Shown here piece after piece: positions 1-9,495 of a stretch of DNA of 64,000 bases. Position 1 is the first letter of the stretch. Each line of letters opens with the position of its first letter. The notes beneath the pieces were generated by a model. It saw only the letters and a list, made by a program, of their open reading frames with translations. It did no database searches and was not told the origin of the DNA. A program made the position numbers and the translations under genes. Source of the stretch: Mucilaginibacter sp. SJ (lineage in GTDB: Bacteria > Bacteroidota > Bacteroidia > Sphingobacteriales > Sphingobacteriaceae); contig NZ_CP118631.1 in assembly GCF_028993635.1 (NCBI RefSeq), forward strand, positions 2,790,001 through 2,854,000. Reading direction: 5' to 3'.

Positions 1-145
1 AGGTTTCGGCAAGCTTATCCAGTTCAATTGTTTTAACACCCGGAGCAATAACCTTAGCTATTTCTCCGAGTGTTTTTGAAACAAGTAAAGAACTTTCTCT
101 TATGAGTTCTATCTCTTCGACAGACTTATAATTGATTTTTGACAT
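1..145 (-). CDS. map: Methionine aminopeptidase, N-terminal fragment (cut by window edge)
   Basis: The first 48 codons read from the ATG at 145 down to the window edge; the rest lies outside. The start MSKINYKSVEEIELIRESS followed by VIAPGVKTIELDKLAE is typical of type I methionine aminopeptidase, which removes the initiator Met from nascent proteins using two metal ions. The metal-binding residues lie in the missing part. It follows secY by 6 bp on the same strand, the usual spc-operon order in Bacteroidota. The identification rests on the N-terminus and the context. Confidence 0.85.
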   Translation of the reverse strand, partial: MSKINYKSVEEIELIRESSLLVSKTLGEIAKVIAPGVKTIELDKLAET

Positions 146-151
146 TGCTAA

Positions 152-1495
152 TTAAATCGCTGTCGGACTGGTACCGGCAGCGGCAGGCATAGCTGTACGT
201 CCCTTAATCCGTCCGGTTTTCATTAAACCATCATAATGGCGCATCAACAGGTGACTTTCTATTTGCTGTAATGTATCCAGCACAACACCCACCAGGATGA
301 TCAGCGATGTACCGCCGAAGAACCTTGCGAATATTGGAGATACACCAACCAAACTGGCCAATGCCGGGATGATTGCTATAATAGCCAGGAATACTGATCC
401 TGGTAAAGTGATCTTTGAAATTACGCCATCAATAAACTCAGCAGTAGTACGGCCTGGTTTGATACCCGGAATAAAGCCACCGTTCTTCTTCATATCATCG
501 GCCATTTGGTTAGGGTTAACCGTAATAGCAGTATAGAAGTAAGTGAACAGGATGATCAGGATCCCAAACAACAGGTTATGCTCCCATGAGTTATAGTTAG
601 CTAAAGCTATCAATATACCGCTTGATGATACATTAGGGAAAAATTGCGATACGGTTTGCGGGATGAACATTAACGCCTGAGCAAATATGATTGGCATTAC
701 ACCGGCAGCATTTACCTTTAAAGGTATGTACTGGCGTACACCGCCATATTGTTTGTTACCCACTATACGTTTAGCGTACTGTACCGAAATTTTACGTGTT
801 CCCTGTACTATCAGTATAGTAAACATTACCACACCAATCAAACCTACGATCTCCACAATGAAAGCGATCAAACCACCGGCACCGCCATTACGCGAAATGA
901 ACTCGGTTGTAAAAGCGCCAGGTAACTGAGCAATGATACCCACCATGATAATAAGTGAGATACCGTTACCGATACCTTTATCGGTGATTTTTTCGCCTAA
1001 CCACATTACAAATAATGTACCTGCCGTTAATACAAAAGTATTAAGGAAGATGAAGGTGAAAGGATCGGCAATAGTTCTTGCATCAGCAGCAACCTGCGAT
1101 TTAAGGTAACCTATAGCCTGTAAAAAGGTAATACCTATTGTTAGGTAGCGGGTCCATTGGTTAAGCTTGTTGCGACCGCTTTCACCTTCTTTTTGCAATT
1201 TGGTAAAATACGGAACGGCAATACCCAGCAGTTGCACCACAATTGAAGCCGAAATGTAAGGCATAACACCTAACGCGAAAATAGAGGAACGTGAAAACGA
1301 TCCTCCTGCAAACATATTCAGCAATCCTACTAATCCTTCTGCTTTTTGGGTTGATGCTACCGCGGCGTTAACGCCCGGTAAAACCACGAATGAGCCTACA
1401 CGATATATTAAAAGAAATAAGAGTGTGTTAATAATACGCACTCTCAGATCTTCGATTTTCCAGATATTGGATAATGTGGTGAAAAATTTCTTCAT
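152..1495 (-). CDS. secY: Protein translocase subunit SecY
   Basis: Central channel subunit of the SecYEG translocon in the inner membrane. At 447 aa it has the family length and about ten hydrophobic segments. Visible family motifs are LPGVN in the first helix region, MPYISASIVVQLL near residue 75, and the cytoplasmic GIGNGISLII stretch near residue 175. It is 5 bp downstream of rplO and co-transcribed with the ribosomal genes. Nothing about the sequence is unusual. Confidence 0.97.
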   Translation of the reverse strand: MKKFFTTLSNIWKIEDLRVRIINTLLFLLIYRVGSFVVLPGVNAAVASTQKAEGLVGLLNMFAGGSFSRSSIFALGVMPYISASIVVQLLGIAVPYFTKLQKEGESGRNKLNQWTRYLTIGITFLQAIGYLKSQVAADARTIADPFTFIFLNTFVLTAGTLFVMWLGEKITDKGIGNGISLIIMVGIIAQLPGAFTTEFISRNGGAGGLIAFIVEIVGLIGVVMFTILIVQGTRKISVQYAKRIVGNKQYGGVRQYIPLKVNAAGVMPIIFAQALMFIPQTVSQFFPNVSSSGILIALANYNSWEHNLLFGILIILFTYFYTAITVNPNQMADDMKKNGGFIPGIKPGRTTAEFIDGVISKITLPGSVFLAIIAIIPALASLVGVSPIFARFFGGTSLIILVGVVLDTLQQIESHLLMRHYDGLMKTGRIKGRTAMPAAAGTSPTAI

Positions 1496-1500
1496 CGAAA

Positions 1501-1947
1501 TTATAACTTAACTATGGTACCACCTGCAGCTTCAATAGCTTTCTGAGCTGTAGCAGTAAATGCATGTGCTTTAACTTCTAATTTGGCAGTAAGCTCACCA
1601 CGGCCCAGGATCTTAACCAGGTCGTTACGTGATACCAAACCGTGCTCTTTCAAAGTATCAAAATCAACAGCAGTAAGCGAAAATTTTGTTACTAATTCCT
1701 GAAGTACGTCAAGGTTTACACCTGTGTACTCAACACGGTTAGGGTTTTTAAAGCCTACCTTAGGCACACGGCGCTGTAAAGGCATCTGACCGCCTTCAAA
1801 GCCTACCTTGGTGCTGGTACCTGAACGTGAACCGGCGCCTTTGTGGCCACGGGTTGACGTACCGCCACGGCCAGAACCTGTACCACGGCCAATTCTTTTT
1901 CTATTTTTGGTTGAACCTTCTGCAGGTTTTAAATTACTTAAATTCAT
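1501..1947 (-). CDS. rplO: 50S ribosomal protein L15
   Basis: Large-subunit protein L15. The reading frame is open upstream to 1965, but I chose the ATG at 1947 because L15 proteins begin MNLSNLKPAEGS and the upstream start would overlap the rpmD stop. The resulting 148 aa protein has the Gly/Arg-rich N-terminal region (RIGRGTGSGRGGTSTRGHKG) and the FEGGQMPLQRRVPKVGF motif. It lies in normal spc order between rpmD and secY. Confidence 0.96.
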   Translation of the reverse strand: MNLSNLKPAEGSTKNRKRIGRGTGSGRGGTSTRGHKGAGSRSGTSTKVGFEGGQMPLQRRVPKVGFKNPNRVEYTGVNLDVLQELVTKFSLTAVDFDTLKEHGLVSRNDLVKILGRGELTAKLEVKAHAFTATAQKAIEAAGGTIVKL

Positions 1948-1951
1948 GATA

Positions 1952-2131
1952 TTAAATATTTTCAACCGCTACCAGGTGGTTCACTTTCCTAACCATCCCA
2001 ACTATAGCAGGTGTAGCCTCAACTTCCACACTGTGGTTAATTTTACGCAATCCTAAAGCCTGGATTGTTTTTTTCTGGCGTTCCGTTCTGTCGATCACGC
2101 TCTTAATCTGTGTTATTTTGATCTTAGCCAT
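1952..2131 (-). CDS. rpmD: 50S ribosomal protein L30
   Basis: A 59 aa protein read from the ATG at 2131 to the TAA at 1952, short enough to be missed by length-filtered gene calling. It starts MAKIKITQIKSVIDR and contains TIQALGLRKIN and GMVRKVNHLV, the L30 signature. L30 is a small single-domain large-subunit protein. It sits between rpsE (6 bp upstream) and rplO, its expected position in the spc operon. Confidence 0.95.
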   Translation of the reverse strand: MAKIKITQIKSVIDRTERQKKTIQALGLRKINHSVEVEATPAIVGMVRKVNHLVAVENI

Positions 2132-2137
2132 GACTGA

Positions 2138-2656
2138 TTATCCGTTAAATACTTTACCTAAACTGATACCGCGCTGTTGTGCTACTGTATTTGCATCACG
2201 TAACTGGGCTAATGCCGATACGGTTGCTTTTACCACGTTGTGCGGGTTTGATGAACCTTTTGATTTTGCCAATACGTTGTGTACACCTGCCGACTCTAAT
2301 ACGGCACGCATAGCACCACCTGCAATTACACCGGTACCGTTAGCAGCTGGTTTAATGAAAACAAAACCACCGCTAAATTTACCAATTTGCTCATGAGGTA
2401 CAGTTCCGTTAATGATCGGAACTTTTACCAGGTTCTTTTTAGCATCATCAATGCCTTTAGCAATAGCTTCAGTTACCTCTTTAGCTTTACCTAAACCGTA
2501 ACCTACAACACCGTTTTCATCACCTACTACTACGATAGCAGAGAAGCTGAAAGTACGGCCGCCTTTGGTTACTTTGGCAACACGCTGTATGCTTACCAAG
2601 CGGTCTTTTAATTCGATCTCGCTTGTTTTTACTCTTTTTATGTTGATTGTTGACAT
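2138..2656 (-). CDS. rpsE: 30S ribosomal protein S5
   Basis: Small-subunit protein S5, 172 aa, needed for decoding accuracy and for the mRNA entry site. The N-terminal double-stranded RNA-binding fold is recognisable from [18 protein letters not shown] and [10 protein letters not shown] (residues 30-60). The C-terminal domain carries [17 protein letters not shown]. It lies 12 bp downstream of rplR in the standard order. Confidence 0.97.
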   Translation of the reverse strand: MSTINIKRVKTSEIELKDRLVSIQRVAKVTKGGRTFSFSAIVVVGDENGVVGYGLGKAKEVTEAIAKGIDDAKKNLVKVPIINGTVPHEQIGKFSGGFVFIKPAANGTGVIAGGAMRAVLESAGVHNVLAKSKGSSNPHNVVKATVSALAQLRDANTVAQQRGISLGKVFNG

Positions 2657-2668
2657 TTCTCTTTTCGA

Positions 2669-3019
2669 TTAAAAGTTTAAACCACCTTCACGTGCACCTT
2701 CGGCCAATGACTTAACACGGCCATGGTACAGGTAACCGTTCCTGTCGAAAACCACATCTTTAATACCTGCAGCGATAGCTTTTGAAGCTACTAATTTACC
2801 AACAGCTACTGATTGATCTGATTTTGTACCTTCAGCGGCAAAATCTTTTGATAAAGATGATGCTGAAACTAAAGTTTTACCGGTTACATCGTCAATGATC
2901 TGCGCATAAATACCTTTATTACTTCTAAATACTGACAGGCGGGGACGTTCTGTTGACCCTGAAAGGCGTTTCCTGATGCCTTTTTTAATCCTGTCTCTTC
3001 TTGATAGTTTAGCTCCCAT
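2669..3019 (-). CDS. rplR: 50S ribosomal protein L18
   Basis: L18 binds 5S rRNA and fixes the central protuberance of the large subunit. The 116 aa protein shows a basic N-terminus ([18 protein letters not shown]), then [20 protein letters not shown] and the C-terminal [20 protein letters not shown] signature. It sits 5 bp downstream of rplF. Length and composition are ordinary. Confidence 0.97.
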   Translation of the reverse strand: MGAKLSRRDRIKKGIRKRLSGSTERPRLSVFRSNKGIYAQIIDDVTGKTLVSASSLSKDFAAEGTKSDQSVAVGKLVASKAIAAGIKDVVFDRNGYLYHGRVKSLAEGAREGGLNF

Positions 3020-3024
3020 GACGA

Positions 3025-3582
3025 TTATTTTTTAGATGCTGATTTACCTGCTTTTCTTCTCAAAATCTCGCCCTGGAACTTGATACCTTTACCTTTGTAA
3101 GGCTCTGGTGCACGTAATGAACGGATTTTAGCTGCTACCTGGCCAATTAACTGTTTGTCAATTGATTCAAGGATGATGGTTGGGTTTTTACCCTTATCAG
3201 CAGTGGTTGTAACTTTAATTTCTTGAGGTAATTCAAATACATAGTGGTGAGAGAAACCCAACACTAAATCTAATGTATTACCGGTATTGGTGGCACGGTA
3301 ACCTACACCCACTAATTCCTGGGTTACTTTGTAACCTTCAGTTACACCAATTACCATGTTATTTAAAAGCGCGCGGTATAAACCATGTAACGCTTTGTGA
3401 CGTTTTTGATCAGACGGGCGTTGAACCAGTAACTGACCGTCTTCCTGTGCAATAGTGATATCGCTATCAATTGCCTGTTGCAACTGGCCTTTAGGGCCTT
3501 TTACGGTAACAACATTATCTGCTGAAACTGTAATGGTTACTCCCTGTGGCAGTGCTATCGGTGCTTTTCCTACTCTTGACAT
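3025..3582 (-). CDS. rplF: 50S ribosomal protein L6
   Basis: L6 is a two-domain large-subunit protein near the factor-binding site; 185 aa is the normal length. It starts [15 protein letters not shown] and ends with the [13 protein letters not shown] region and a basic Lys-rich tail, both diagnostic. It is 17 bp downstream of rpsH in the spc order. Confidence 0.97.
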   Translation of the reverse strand: MSRVGKAPIALPQGVTITVSADNVVTVKGPKGQLQQAIDSDITIAQEDGQLLVQRPSDQKRHKALHGLYRALLNNMVIGVTEGYKVTQELVGVGYRATNTGNTLDLVLGFSHHYVFELPQEIKVTTTADKGKNPTIILESIDKQLIGQVAAKIRSLRAPEPYKGKGIKFQGEILRRKAGKSASKK

Positions 3583-3599
3583 TGCTTAAATTTCTTCTG

Positions 3600-3998
3600 T
3601 TAATAAACGTAGCATAAAACCTCACCACCAACATTTTGCTGACGTGCTTCTTTATCAGACATAACGCCTTTAGAAGTTGACAGGATGGCGATACCTAAAC
3701 CATTTAATACACGTGGCATGTTTTCCATACCTGCGTATTTCCTCAAACCTGGTTTGCTGATGCGCGAAATGCTGCGGATAGCAGAAATTTTAGTTATCGG
3801 GTGGTATTTCAAAGCAACTTTGATAGTGCCCTGAGGACCATTATCCTCAAACTTATAATTTGCAATGTAACCTTTGTCGAAAAGCACCTTAGTGATTTCC
3901 TTCTTCAGATTTGATGCAGGAATTTCAACAACCCGGTGGTTGGCTTTAATAGCATTCCTTACTCTTGTAAGATAATCTGCGATTGGATCTGTATTCAT
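3600..3998 (-). CDS. rpsH: 30S ribosomal protein S8
   Basis: S8 is a primary 16S rRNA-binding protein of the 30S platform and, in E. coli, the translational repressor of the spc operon. The 132 aa protein begins MNTDPIADYLTRVRNAI and ends with STSKGVMSDKEARQQNVGGE, the family C-terminal signature. A 180-bp gap separates it from rpsN, unusually wide for this operon and filled with repeats. Confidence 0.97.
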   Translation of the reverse strand: MNTDPIADYLTRVRNAIKANHRVVEIPASNLKKEITKVLFDKGYIANYKFEDNGPQGTIKVALKYHPITKISAIRSISRISKPGLRKYAGMENMPRVLNGLGIAILSTSKGVMSDKEARQQNVGGEVLCYVY

Positions 3999-4074
3999 TT
4001 TATTGTGTTATGACGGTGGTTTCCTTCCCGTAACATCCGGGACGACCTTCCATCGGTTAATTCATTTTGTATTT

Positions 4075-4161
4075 GAGATTTCGGATGTTCGATTTCGAAT
4101 TTGCCACAATCTCAAAAAAAATTAAAAATATCGAAATTCCGAAATCGAAATTCCGAAATCC
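4075..4161. repeat. Inverted and tandem repeat inside the ribosomal operon
   Basis: The gap between rpsN and rpsH contains two perfect tandem copies of TCGAAATTCCGAAA (4131-4144 and 4145-4158). These pair imperfectly with 4075-4102, so the transcript could form a long hairpin with a loop of about 30 nt. The same vocabulary recurs in other intergenic gaps near 21.2, 30.3 and 31.9 kb. It has no T-run typical of a terminator, and I cannot tell whether it modulates expression. Confidence 0.7.
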
Positions 4162-4178
4162 GATATTTTTATATCTTC

Positions 4179-4448
4179 TTACCAGCTTGCTTTTTTCACT
4201 CCCGGGATCTTGCCTTCAAGAGCCATTTCACGGAATGTAACACGTGAGATGCCAAACTGACGCATATAACCACGAGGGCGGCCGGTTAATTTGCAACGGT
4301 TGTGCAGTTTTACCGGTGATGATGCTTTTGGTAATTTATCTAAAGCAGCGTAATCGCCAGCTTCTTTTAAAGCAGCTCTTTTTTCAGCGTATTTAGCTAC
4401 TAATTTTGCGCGCTTTACTTCACGTGCTTTTACACCTTCTTTAGCCAT
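4179..4448 (-). CDS. rpsN: 30S ribosomal protein S14 (zinc-independent form)
   Basis: S14 of the 30S head, 89 aa from the ATG at 4448. A TTG-led extension to 4478 is open but is not family-like. The C-terminus [20 protein letters not shown] is diagnostic. The protein lacks the CxxC-x12-CxxC zinc motif of the short form, and its length fits the long zinc-independent form. Its start overlaps the end of rplE by 8 bp, which suggests translational coupling. Confidence 0.96.
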   Translation of the reverse strand: MAKEGVKAREVKRAKLVAKYAEKRAALKEAGDYAALDKLPKASSPVKLHNRCKLTGRPRGYMRQFGISRVTFREMALEGKIPGVKKASW

Positions 4449-5004
4449 TGCTATTTTGATTTTTAAATGGTAAACCAAATTGTTTCAACAACTCCAATGC
4501 TTCAACATCGTTTGTTGCGGAGGTTACAAAGGTAATATCCATACCTTGGATTTTATTGATTTTGTCAATATTTATCTCAGGGAAGATAATTTGCTCAGTA
4601 ATACCTAATGTATAGTTGCCGCGGCCATCAAAACCTTTATCGTTGATGCCTTTGAAGTCACGGATACGTGGCAGGGCTACAGCGATTAAACGATCCAAAA
4701 ACTCGTACATTGTGTTGTCACGCAGGGTAACGCGTACGCCAACCGGCATATTTTTACGCAATTTAAAGTTTGAGATATCTTTTTTAGATTTTGAAGATAC
4801 TGCCTGCTGACCGGTGATGGTAGTTAACTCGGTGATGGTGTTTTCGATCAATTTCTTGTCGGTAGTTGCACCACCTACACCCTGGTTAATGGCAATTTTC
4901 TCCAATTTAGGAACCTGCATTACGCTTTTGTACTGAAATTTATCTTTCAGCGCGGTGCGGATTTCGTCCTTGTATTTTGATTTTAATCTTGGTACGTAAG
5001 TCAT
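4441..5004 (-). CDS. rplE: 50S ribosomal protein L5
   Basis: L5 binds 5S rRNA and contacts the P-site tRNA. The 187 aa protein starts [19 protein letters not shown] and contains [11 protein letters not shown] and the central [17 protein letters not shown] stretch, both classical L5 motifs. It overlaps rplX by one base at 5004 and rpsN by 8 bp. Confidence 0.97.
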   Translation of the reverse strand: MTYVPRLKSKYKDEIRTALKDKFQYKSVMQVPKLEKIAINQGVGGATTDKKLIENTITELTTITGQQAVSSKSKKDISNFKLRKNMPVGVRVTLRDNTMYEFLDRLIAVALPRIRDFKGINDKGFDGRGNYTLGITEQIIFPEINIDKINKIQGMDITFVTSATNDVEALELLKQFGLPFKNQNSNG

Positions 5005-5333
5005 TACTTAATTTCCTCCCCTGATTTTTTTGCTACCCTTACTAATTTGCCGGCGTCATTTTTTTGACGGCCAACACGGGTTGTATTACCTGTTTTAGGA
5101 TCAACCAGCATTAGGTTTGAAATATGTATAGCAGCTTCTTGTTTAACAATTCCGCCGTTAGGGTTAGCAGCATTAGGTTTAGTATGTTTTGATACCATAT
5201 TGGCACCTTCAACAATAGCCCTGTTCTTATCTACCAAAACCTCAACGATTTTGCCTTGTGATCCTTTTGAATCGCCGGCGATAACTTTAACCAGGTCGCC
5301 TTTACGGATCTTTAATTTTACTTTCTTTTCCAT
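5004..5333 (-). CDS. rplX: 50S ribosomal protein L24
   Basis: L24 is an assembly-initiator protein binding the 5' end of 23S rRNA. The 109 aa protein carries the KOW motif at its N-terminus ([20 protein letters not shown], residues 8-27) and the [20 protein letters not shown] segment in the middle. It is adjacent to rplN and overlaps the rplE start by one base. Confidence 0.97.
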   Translation of the reverse strand: MEKKVKLKIRKGDLVKVIAGDSKGSQGKIVEVLVDKNRAIVEGANMVSKHTKPNAANPNGGIVKQEAAIHISNLMLVDPKTGNTTRVGRQKNDAGKLVRVAKKSGEEIK

Positions 5334-5334
5334 G

Positions 5335-5703
5335 TTACAATACCTCCGGTGCTAATGATACAATTTTCATAAATTGTTTCTCGCGCAGTTCCCTTGCAAC
5401 AGGGCCAAAGATACGTGTACCTCTTGGCTCGTCCTGGTTGTTTAACAACACAGCTGCGTTATCGTCGAAACGGATATATGAACCGTCTTTTCTGCGGATC
5501 TCTTTTTTAGTACGCACAACTACGGCTTTTGATACGGTACCTTTTTTCACGTTACCTGATGGTAAAGCGCTTTTTACGGTAACCACAATTTTATCGCCGA
5601 TTGATGCATACCTTTTACCGGTACCACCCAATACACGGATCACTAAAACTTCTTTAGCGCCGCTATTGTCGGCTACTGTTAATCTTGATTCCTGTTGTAC
5701 CAT
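5335..5703 (-). CDS. rplN: 50S ribosomal protein L14
   Basis: L14 lies at the subunit interface and contacts 16S rRNA helix 14. At 122 aa it has the exact family length. It begins [19 protein letters not shown] and ends [11 protein letters not shown], both family signatures. One base separates it from both rplX and rpsQ. Confidence 0.97.
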   Translation of the reverse strand: MVQQESRLTVADNSGAKEVLVIRVLGGTGKRYASIGDKIVVTVKSALPSGNVKKGTVSKAVVVRTKKEIRRKDGSYIRFDDNAAVLLNNQDEPRGTRIFGPVARELREKQFMKIVSLAPEVL

Positions 5704-5704
5704 C

Positions 5705-5959
5705 TTATTTAGCCCTTTCTAAAATTTCAACTAATCGCCAGTTTTTGGTTTTGCTCAGCGGGCGGGTTTCCATGATCAATACTGTATCGCCTACGCCACA
5801 GGTATTGTTTTCATCATGAGCCTTGAATTTGGTAGTTTTCTTTACGAATTTACCATAGATAGGGTGTTTCACCTTACGCTCAACGGCCACAACAATAGAT
5901 TTTTCCATCTTATTGCTTACTACAAGGCCGGTACGTGTTTTTCTTAAATTTCTTTCCAT
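5705..5959 (-). CDS. rpsQ: 30S ribosomal protein S17
   Basis: S17 is an early-assembly OB-fold protein of the 30S body. The 84 aa sequence [20 protein letters not shown], then [19 protein letters not shown] and [18 protein letters not shown], matches the family throughout. It lies 20 bp downstream of rpmC. Confidence 0.97.
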   Translation of the reverse strand: MERNLRKTRTGLVVSNKMEKSIVVAVERKVKHPIYGKFVKKTTKFKAHDENNTCGVGDTVLIMETRPLSKTKNWRLVEILERAK

Positions 5960-5979
5960 TTTTACTAATGTTTAAAAAA

Positions 5980-6189
5980 TTAATTCTTTTCAGAAGCGGC
6001 CGCCGCTTTACGTTTTGTTAATTCAGTATTTAACTGAGCAATTCCTTTGCGTACTTTGGTTATACGGGACGGGTTCTCAATAGCTGAAACTGCATGAGCA
6101 AATTTCAATTTGGTTAGGGTAGCCCTTTCCTCGCTGATCTTAGCAACAATCTCTTCAGTTGATAGGCCCAAAATTTCTGAGTTCTTCAT
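5980..6189 (-). CDS. rpmC: 50S ribosomal protein L29
   Basis: L29 is a short helical-hairpin protein at the peptide exit tunnel, part of the docking site for trigger factor and SRP. The 69 aa protein has the LKFAHAVSAIENPSRITKVR core motif with a Lys-rich tail. It is separated from rplP by a 124-bp gap, unusual for this tightly packed operon. Confidence 0.95.
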   Translation of the reverse strand: MKNSEILGLSTEEIVAKISEERATLTKLKFAHAVSAIENPSRITKVRKGIAQLNTELTKRKAAAASEKN

Positions 6190-6313
6190 TTTTCTTTGTT
6201 ATTTGTTGTCTGTTGGTAAGTTTAAACGTTGTATTGTTTTTATTTGAATGGTGAAATTCGGCATCTAACTTCACAACATTAAAACTTTACAACTCTTCAA
6301 CTAACTCCTCAAT
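6190..6313. other. Repeat-like spacer between rplP and rpmC
   Basis: This 124-bp gap encodes no convincing protein. It contains a run of similar short words around ACTT-CAC-AAC/ACTT-TAC-AAC/ACTCTTCAACTAACTCC (6269-6308), resembling the other gap-specific repeats of the window but more degenerate. No promoter or hairpin is evident. Confidence 0.4.
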
Positions 6314-6736
6314 TTATGCTTCTACGTAATCCCTACGTACAATAAATTTAGTTTGCACCGGTAATTTCTGTGCTGCAAGGCGTAAAGCCTCTTTAGCAAC
6401 TTCCAAAGGCACACCTTCGGCTTCAAAAATGATCCTTCCGGGGCGTACTACCGCAACCCAGTATTCAGGAGCACCTTTACCTTTACCCATACGTACCTCT
6501 GCAGGTTTCTTGGTTACAGGTTTGTCAGGGAATATCCTGATCCAAACCTGTCCTTCACGTTTCATAAAACGTGTTACAGCGATACGTGCAGCCTCGATCT
6601 GACGGCTGGTGATCCATGCCGCTTCGAGTGATTTAACACCAAAAGATCCGAATGAAAGTTCAGCACCACGGGTGGCTAAACCTTTCATCCTGCCTTTTTG
6701 CATCTTTCTGAACTTCGTTCTTTTTGGCTGTAGCAT
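6314..6736 (-). CDS. rplP: 50S ribosomal protein L16
   Basis: L16 helps position tRNA in the A and P sites. The 140 aa protein begins [19 protein letters not shown] and contains [20 protein letters not shown] and [19 protein letters not shown], the classical L16 blocks. Its position downstream of rpsC is standard. Confidence 0.97.
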   Translation of the reverse strand: MLQPKRTKFRKMQKGRMKGLATRGAELSFGSFGVKSLEAAWITSRQIEAARIAVTRFMKREGQVWIRIFPDKPVTKKPAEVRMGKGKGAPEYWVAVVRPGRIIFEAEGVPLEVAKEALRLAAQKLPVQTKFIVRRDYVEA

Positions 6737-6786
6737 TTTCTTAAGCTTTTATATCGTTATTCGATATTTGTCTTGTACTTTAATTA

Positions 6787-7659
6787 TTATCTCTTACCTG
6801 GGCCACCCGGACGGTTTCCACCTTGTCCACCCGGACGGTTTCCACCTTGTCCGCCCGGACGGTTACCACCGCCACGACGATCGCCACCTGGTTTCCTGTC
6901 GCCACGACGCTCACCGCCGCGCTCGCCGCCTCTTTCGTTACCACGGCCACCAAAGCCTGGTGCACCGCCCTCTGGCCTGCCACCTTTGCCGCTTGCGCTG
7001 CTGGTACCGCCAATGTTTGGAGAAAGATCGCGTTTGCCATAAACCTCGCCTTTGCAGATCCAAACTTTAACACCTATTTTACCATAGGTAGTTAATGCTT
7101 CTGCTAATGCGTAGTCAATGTCAGCACGGAAAGTGTGCAAAGGAATCCTGCCTTCTTTATATTGCTCGCTACGTGCCATCTCAGCGCCGCCTAAACGGCC
7201 TGAAGTCATTACCTTGATACCTTCGGCACCCATACGCATGGTTGCAGCGATTGTGGTTTTCATGGCACGACGGAAAGAGATACGTGCTTCTAATTGTTTT
7301 GCAATGCCTTCTGCTACTAATTGTGCATCAAGCTCAGGACGTTTGATCTCGAAAATGTTGATCTGAACTTCTTTCTTGGTAAGTTTTTTCAACTCTTCTT
7401 TGATCTTGTCAACTTCCTGACCGCCTTTACCGATCACAATACCCGGACGGGCAGTGTGGATAGTTACGGTAATGCGTTTTAAAGTACGCTCGATAACTAC
7501 TTTAGATACACCACCTTTAGCAATACGAGCTGAAAGGTATTTGCGGATTTTTTCGTCTTCAACTAATTTATCGGAGTAGTTGTTGCCACCGAACCAGTTA
7601 GAATCCCAACCTCTGATGATTCCTAACCTGTTACCTATTGGATGTGCTTTCTGTCCCAT
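6787..7659 (-). CDS. rpsC: 30S ribosomal protein S3 with a long Gly/Arg-rich tail
   Basis: S3 forms part of the mRNA entry tunnel. Residues 1-210 are a complete S3, with [13 protein letters not shown] at the N-terminus, the KH-domain loop [16 protein letters not shown] (71-86), and the [13 protein letters not shown] motif (153-165). Residues 211-290 are an extra tail of about 80 residues rich in Gly, Arg, Pro and Asn. It ends in three GNRPGG units spaced eight residues apart (265, 273, 281), encoded by a near-perfect 24-bp DNA repeat at about 6795-6865. The tail is probably disordered and RNA-binding; that is inference. Confidence 0.96.
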   Translation of the reverse strand: MGQKAHPIGNRLGIIRGWDSNWFGGNNYSDKLVEDEKIRKYLSARIAKGGVSKVVIERTLKRITVTIHTARPGIVIGKGGQEVDKIKEELKKLTKKEVQINIFEIKRPELDAQLVAEGIAKQLEARISFRRAMKTTIAATMRMGAEGIKVMTSGRLGGAEMARSEQYKEGRIPLHTFRADIDYALAEALTTYGKIGVKVWICKGEVYGKRDLSPNIGGTSSASGKGGRPEGGAPGFGGRGNERGGERGGERRGDRKPGGDRRGGGNRPGGQGGNRPGGQGGNRPGGPGKR

Positions 7660-7665
7660 TTCAAA

Positions 7666-8094
7666 TTAATTGTTATCGTTTTTACTATCCACAACAAGTG
7701 TTACGTGGTTTGAGCGTTTGCGGATACGGTATCCCCTTCCTTGCGGAGCAGGGCGTAACCTTTTTAACTGACGGCCACCGCCTACAGATACTTCCTTAAC
7801 AAAAAGGTTGCTGTCTTCAACACGTTTGCCTTCGTTTTTTGCTTCCCAGTTTTTGATAGCTGATAACAAAAGTTTCTCTACACGAATAGCAGCTTCTTTG
7901 TTAGTAAATTTTAATATGTATAACGCTTTCTCAACGTTTTCACCGCGGATCAAGTCAACCACCAAACGCATTTTGCGTGGTGAAGTTGGGCAGTCCTGTA
8001 ACTTAGCAACAGAAGCGCCGCCTACAAGAGCTTTCGCAGCTTCTTTTTGTTGCCTGATCAGTACAGACTTTTTAATTTTTGTTGTTGCTTCCAT
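7666..8094 (-). CDS. rplV: 50S ribosomal protein L22
   Basis: L22 lines the nascent-peptide exit tunnel with its long beta hairpin. The 142 aa protein contains [21 protein letters not shown] (starting near residue 38) and the C-terminal hairpin [19 protein letters not shown]. An N-terminal extension of about 25 residues rich in Lys precedes the core. It is 6 bp from rpsC and rpsS. Confidence 0.96.
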   Translation of the reverse strand: MEATTKIKKSVLIRQQKEAAKALVGGASVAKLQDCPTSPRKMRLVVDLIRGENVEKALYILKFTNKEAAIRVEKLLLSAIKNWEAKNEGKRVEDSNLFVKEVSVGGGRQLKRLRPAPQGRGYRIRKRSNHVTLVVDSKNDNN

Positions 8095-8100
8095 TGCCTG

Positions 8101-8367
8101 TTATTTTTTCTTTTCTGCGTGTCCGCGGAATGTACGGGTTGGGGCAAACTCTCCCAGCTTGTGTCCAACCATGTTTTCTGTTACGTACACAGGGATAAAC
8201 TTGTTACCGTTGTGTACTGCGAATGTATGACCAACGAAATCAGGAGAGATCATGGAACGACGTGACCATGTTTTTACAACTGATTTTTTATTTGCATCAT
8301 TCAGCACCATAACTTTTTTATCTAAGTTATGATCGATGTAAGGTCCTTTTTTTATTGAACGAGCCAT
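8101..8367 (-). CDS. rpsS: 30S ribosomal protein S19
   Basis: S19 of the 30S head forms an intersubunit bridge with 23S rRNA. The 88 aa sequence begins [19 protein letters not shown] and includes [20 protein letters not shown] and the C-terminal [14 protein letters not shown], all hallmark segments. It overlaps the end of rplB by one base (8367). Confidence 0.98.
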   Translation of the reverse strand: MARSIKKGPYIDHNLDKKVMVLNDANKKSVVKTWSRRSMISPDFVGHTFAVHNGNKFIPVYVTENMVGHKLGEFAPTRTFRGHAEKKK

Positions 8368-9194
8368 TATTTCTTCCTTCTTTCAATGATGTAACGATCC
8401 GATGTTTTCTTCTTGTCACGGGTTTTGTAGCCTTTAGCCAATAAACCTTTACGTGAACGTGGGTGACCACCTGAGGCACGGCCTTCACCACCACCCATAG
8501 GGTGATCTACCGGGTTCATAGCTACACCACGTACCCTTGGCCTGCGGCCTAACCAGCGTTTGCGGCCGGCTTTACCTAACACAGCGTTTGCTCTTTCGCC
8601 ATTTGAAACGGTACCGATAGTTGCCAAACAAGTTGACAGGATCATGCGGGTTTCGCCTGAAGGCAATTTGATGATAGCATATTTGCCGTCACGTGCTGAT
8701 AACTGAGCGTAAGTACCGGCGCTGCGGGCAATTACACCACCCTGGCCAGGGTTTAACTCAATGTTGTGAATGATCGAACCAAGAGGGATATTCTTTAATG
8801 GTAAGGTATTACCTACTTCGGGAGCTGCTGTTTCGCCTGCTGTTACTATTGTACCAACTGTTAAGCCTTCCGGAGCAATCATGTACCTTTTCTCGCCATC
8901 GGCAAAGTGTAGCAGGGCTATACGTGCCGAACGGTTAGGATCGTACTCGATAGTTGCAACTTTTGCCGGGATATCAAACTTATTACGTTTAAAATCAATT
9001 AACCTGTATGCTTGTTTATGACCACCACCTAAGTAGCGCATAGTCATTTTACCGCTGTTGTTACGACCGCCCGATCTTTTGTTTGATGCTACAACCAACG
9101 ATTTTTCAGGAACGTTTGTTGTGATATCTGAATTAGATACATCAACTCTGAAGCGGGTACCCGGGGTAACCGGTTTAAATCTCTTTACTGCCAT
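8367..9194 (-). CDS. rplB: 50S ribosomal protein L2
   Basis: L2 is the most conserved large-subunit protein, close to the peptidyl-transferase centre. The 275 aa protein has the expected length. Near the C-terminus it carries [18 protein letters not shown], whose His has been implicated in peptide bond formation. It sits between rplW (8 bp) and rpsS. Confidence 0.98.
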   Translation of the reverse strand: MAVKRFKPVTPGTRFRVDVSNSDITTNVPEKSLVVASNKRSGGRNNSGKMTMRYLGGGHKQAYRLIDFKRNKFDIPAKVATIEYDPNRSARIALLHFADGEKRYMIAPEGLTVGTIVTAGETAAPEVGNTLPLKNIPLGSIIHNIELNPGQGGVIARSAGTYAQLSARDGKYAIIKLPSGETRMILSTCLATIGTVSNGERANAVLGKAGRKRWLGRRPRVRGVAMNPVDHPMGGGEGRASGGHPRSRKGLLAKGYKTRDKKKTSDRYIIERRKK

Positions 9195-9202
9195 TTCTAT
9201 AA

Positions 9203-9493
9203 TTATATATTGCTGTAAAAATCAATTACTTCTCCGTCCTTTAACGTAATGATCGCTTTTTTGTAAGTAGCTGAACGGCCCTGAACGGCGCCTGCCTTAG
9301 TATTGCGAGTTTTAAGTTTGCCGACGTATTTCATGGTGTTTACCGCCGTAACGTTTACACCGTACATTGCCTCAATGGCACTCTTGATCTGAATTTTGTT
9401 AGCCCTGTGATCAACTTTGAAAGCATAACGGTTAAGCTTGTCAGTTAACTGAGTAACTTTTTCAGTAAGTAGGGGTTGTTTTAAAATTTCCAT
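9203..9493 (-). CDS. rplW: 50S ribosomal protein L23
   Basis: L23 sits at the tunnel exit and docks trigger factor and SRP. The 96 aa protein begins [20 protein letters not shown] and contains [20 protein letters not shown], the family signature. It is 2 bp downstream of rplD. Confidence 0.96.
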   Translation of the reverse strand: MEILKQPLLTEKVTQLTDKLNRYAFKVDHRANKIQIKSAIEAMYGVNVTAVNTMKYVGKLKTRNTKAGAVQGRSATYKKAIITLKDGEVIDFYSNI

Positions 9494-9495
9494 AA

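Noticed and set aside
6790..6870. CRISPR-like regularly spaced repeats
   Set aside because: The 24-bp units are in-frame codon repeats inside rpsC without spacers.
6609..7095. Several overlapping open frames antisense to rpsC and rplP, rich in Pro, His and Arg
   Set aside because: They are shadows of the Gly/Arg-rich S3 tail, whose repeated codons keep other frames open; no family match and strongly biased composition.
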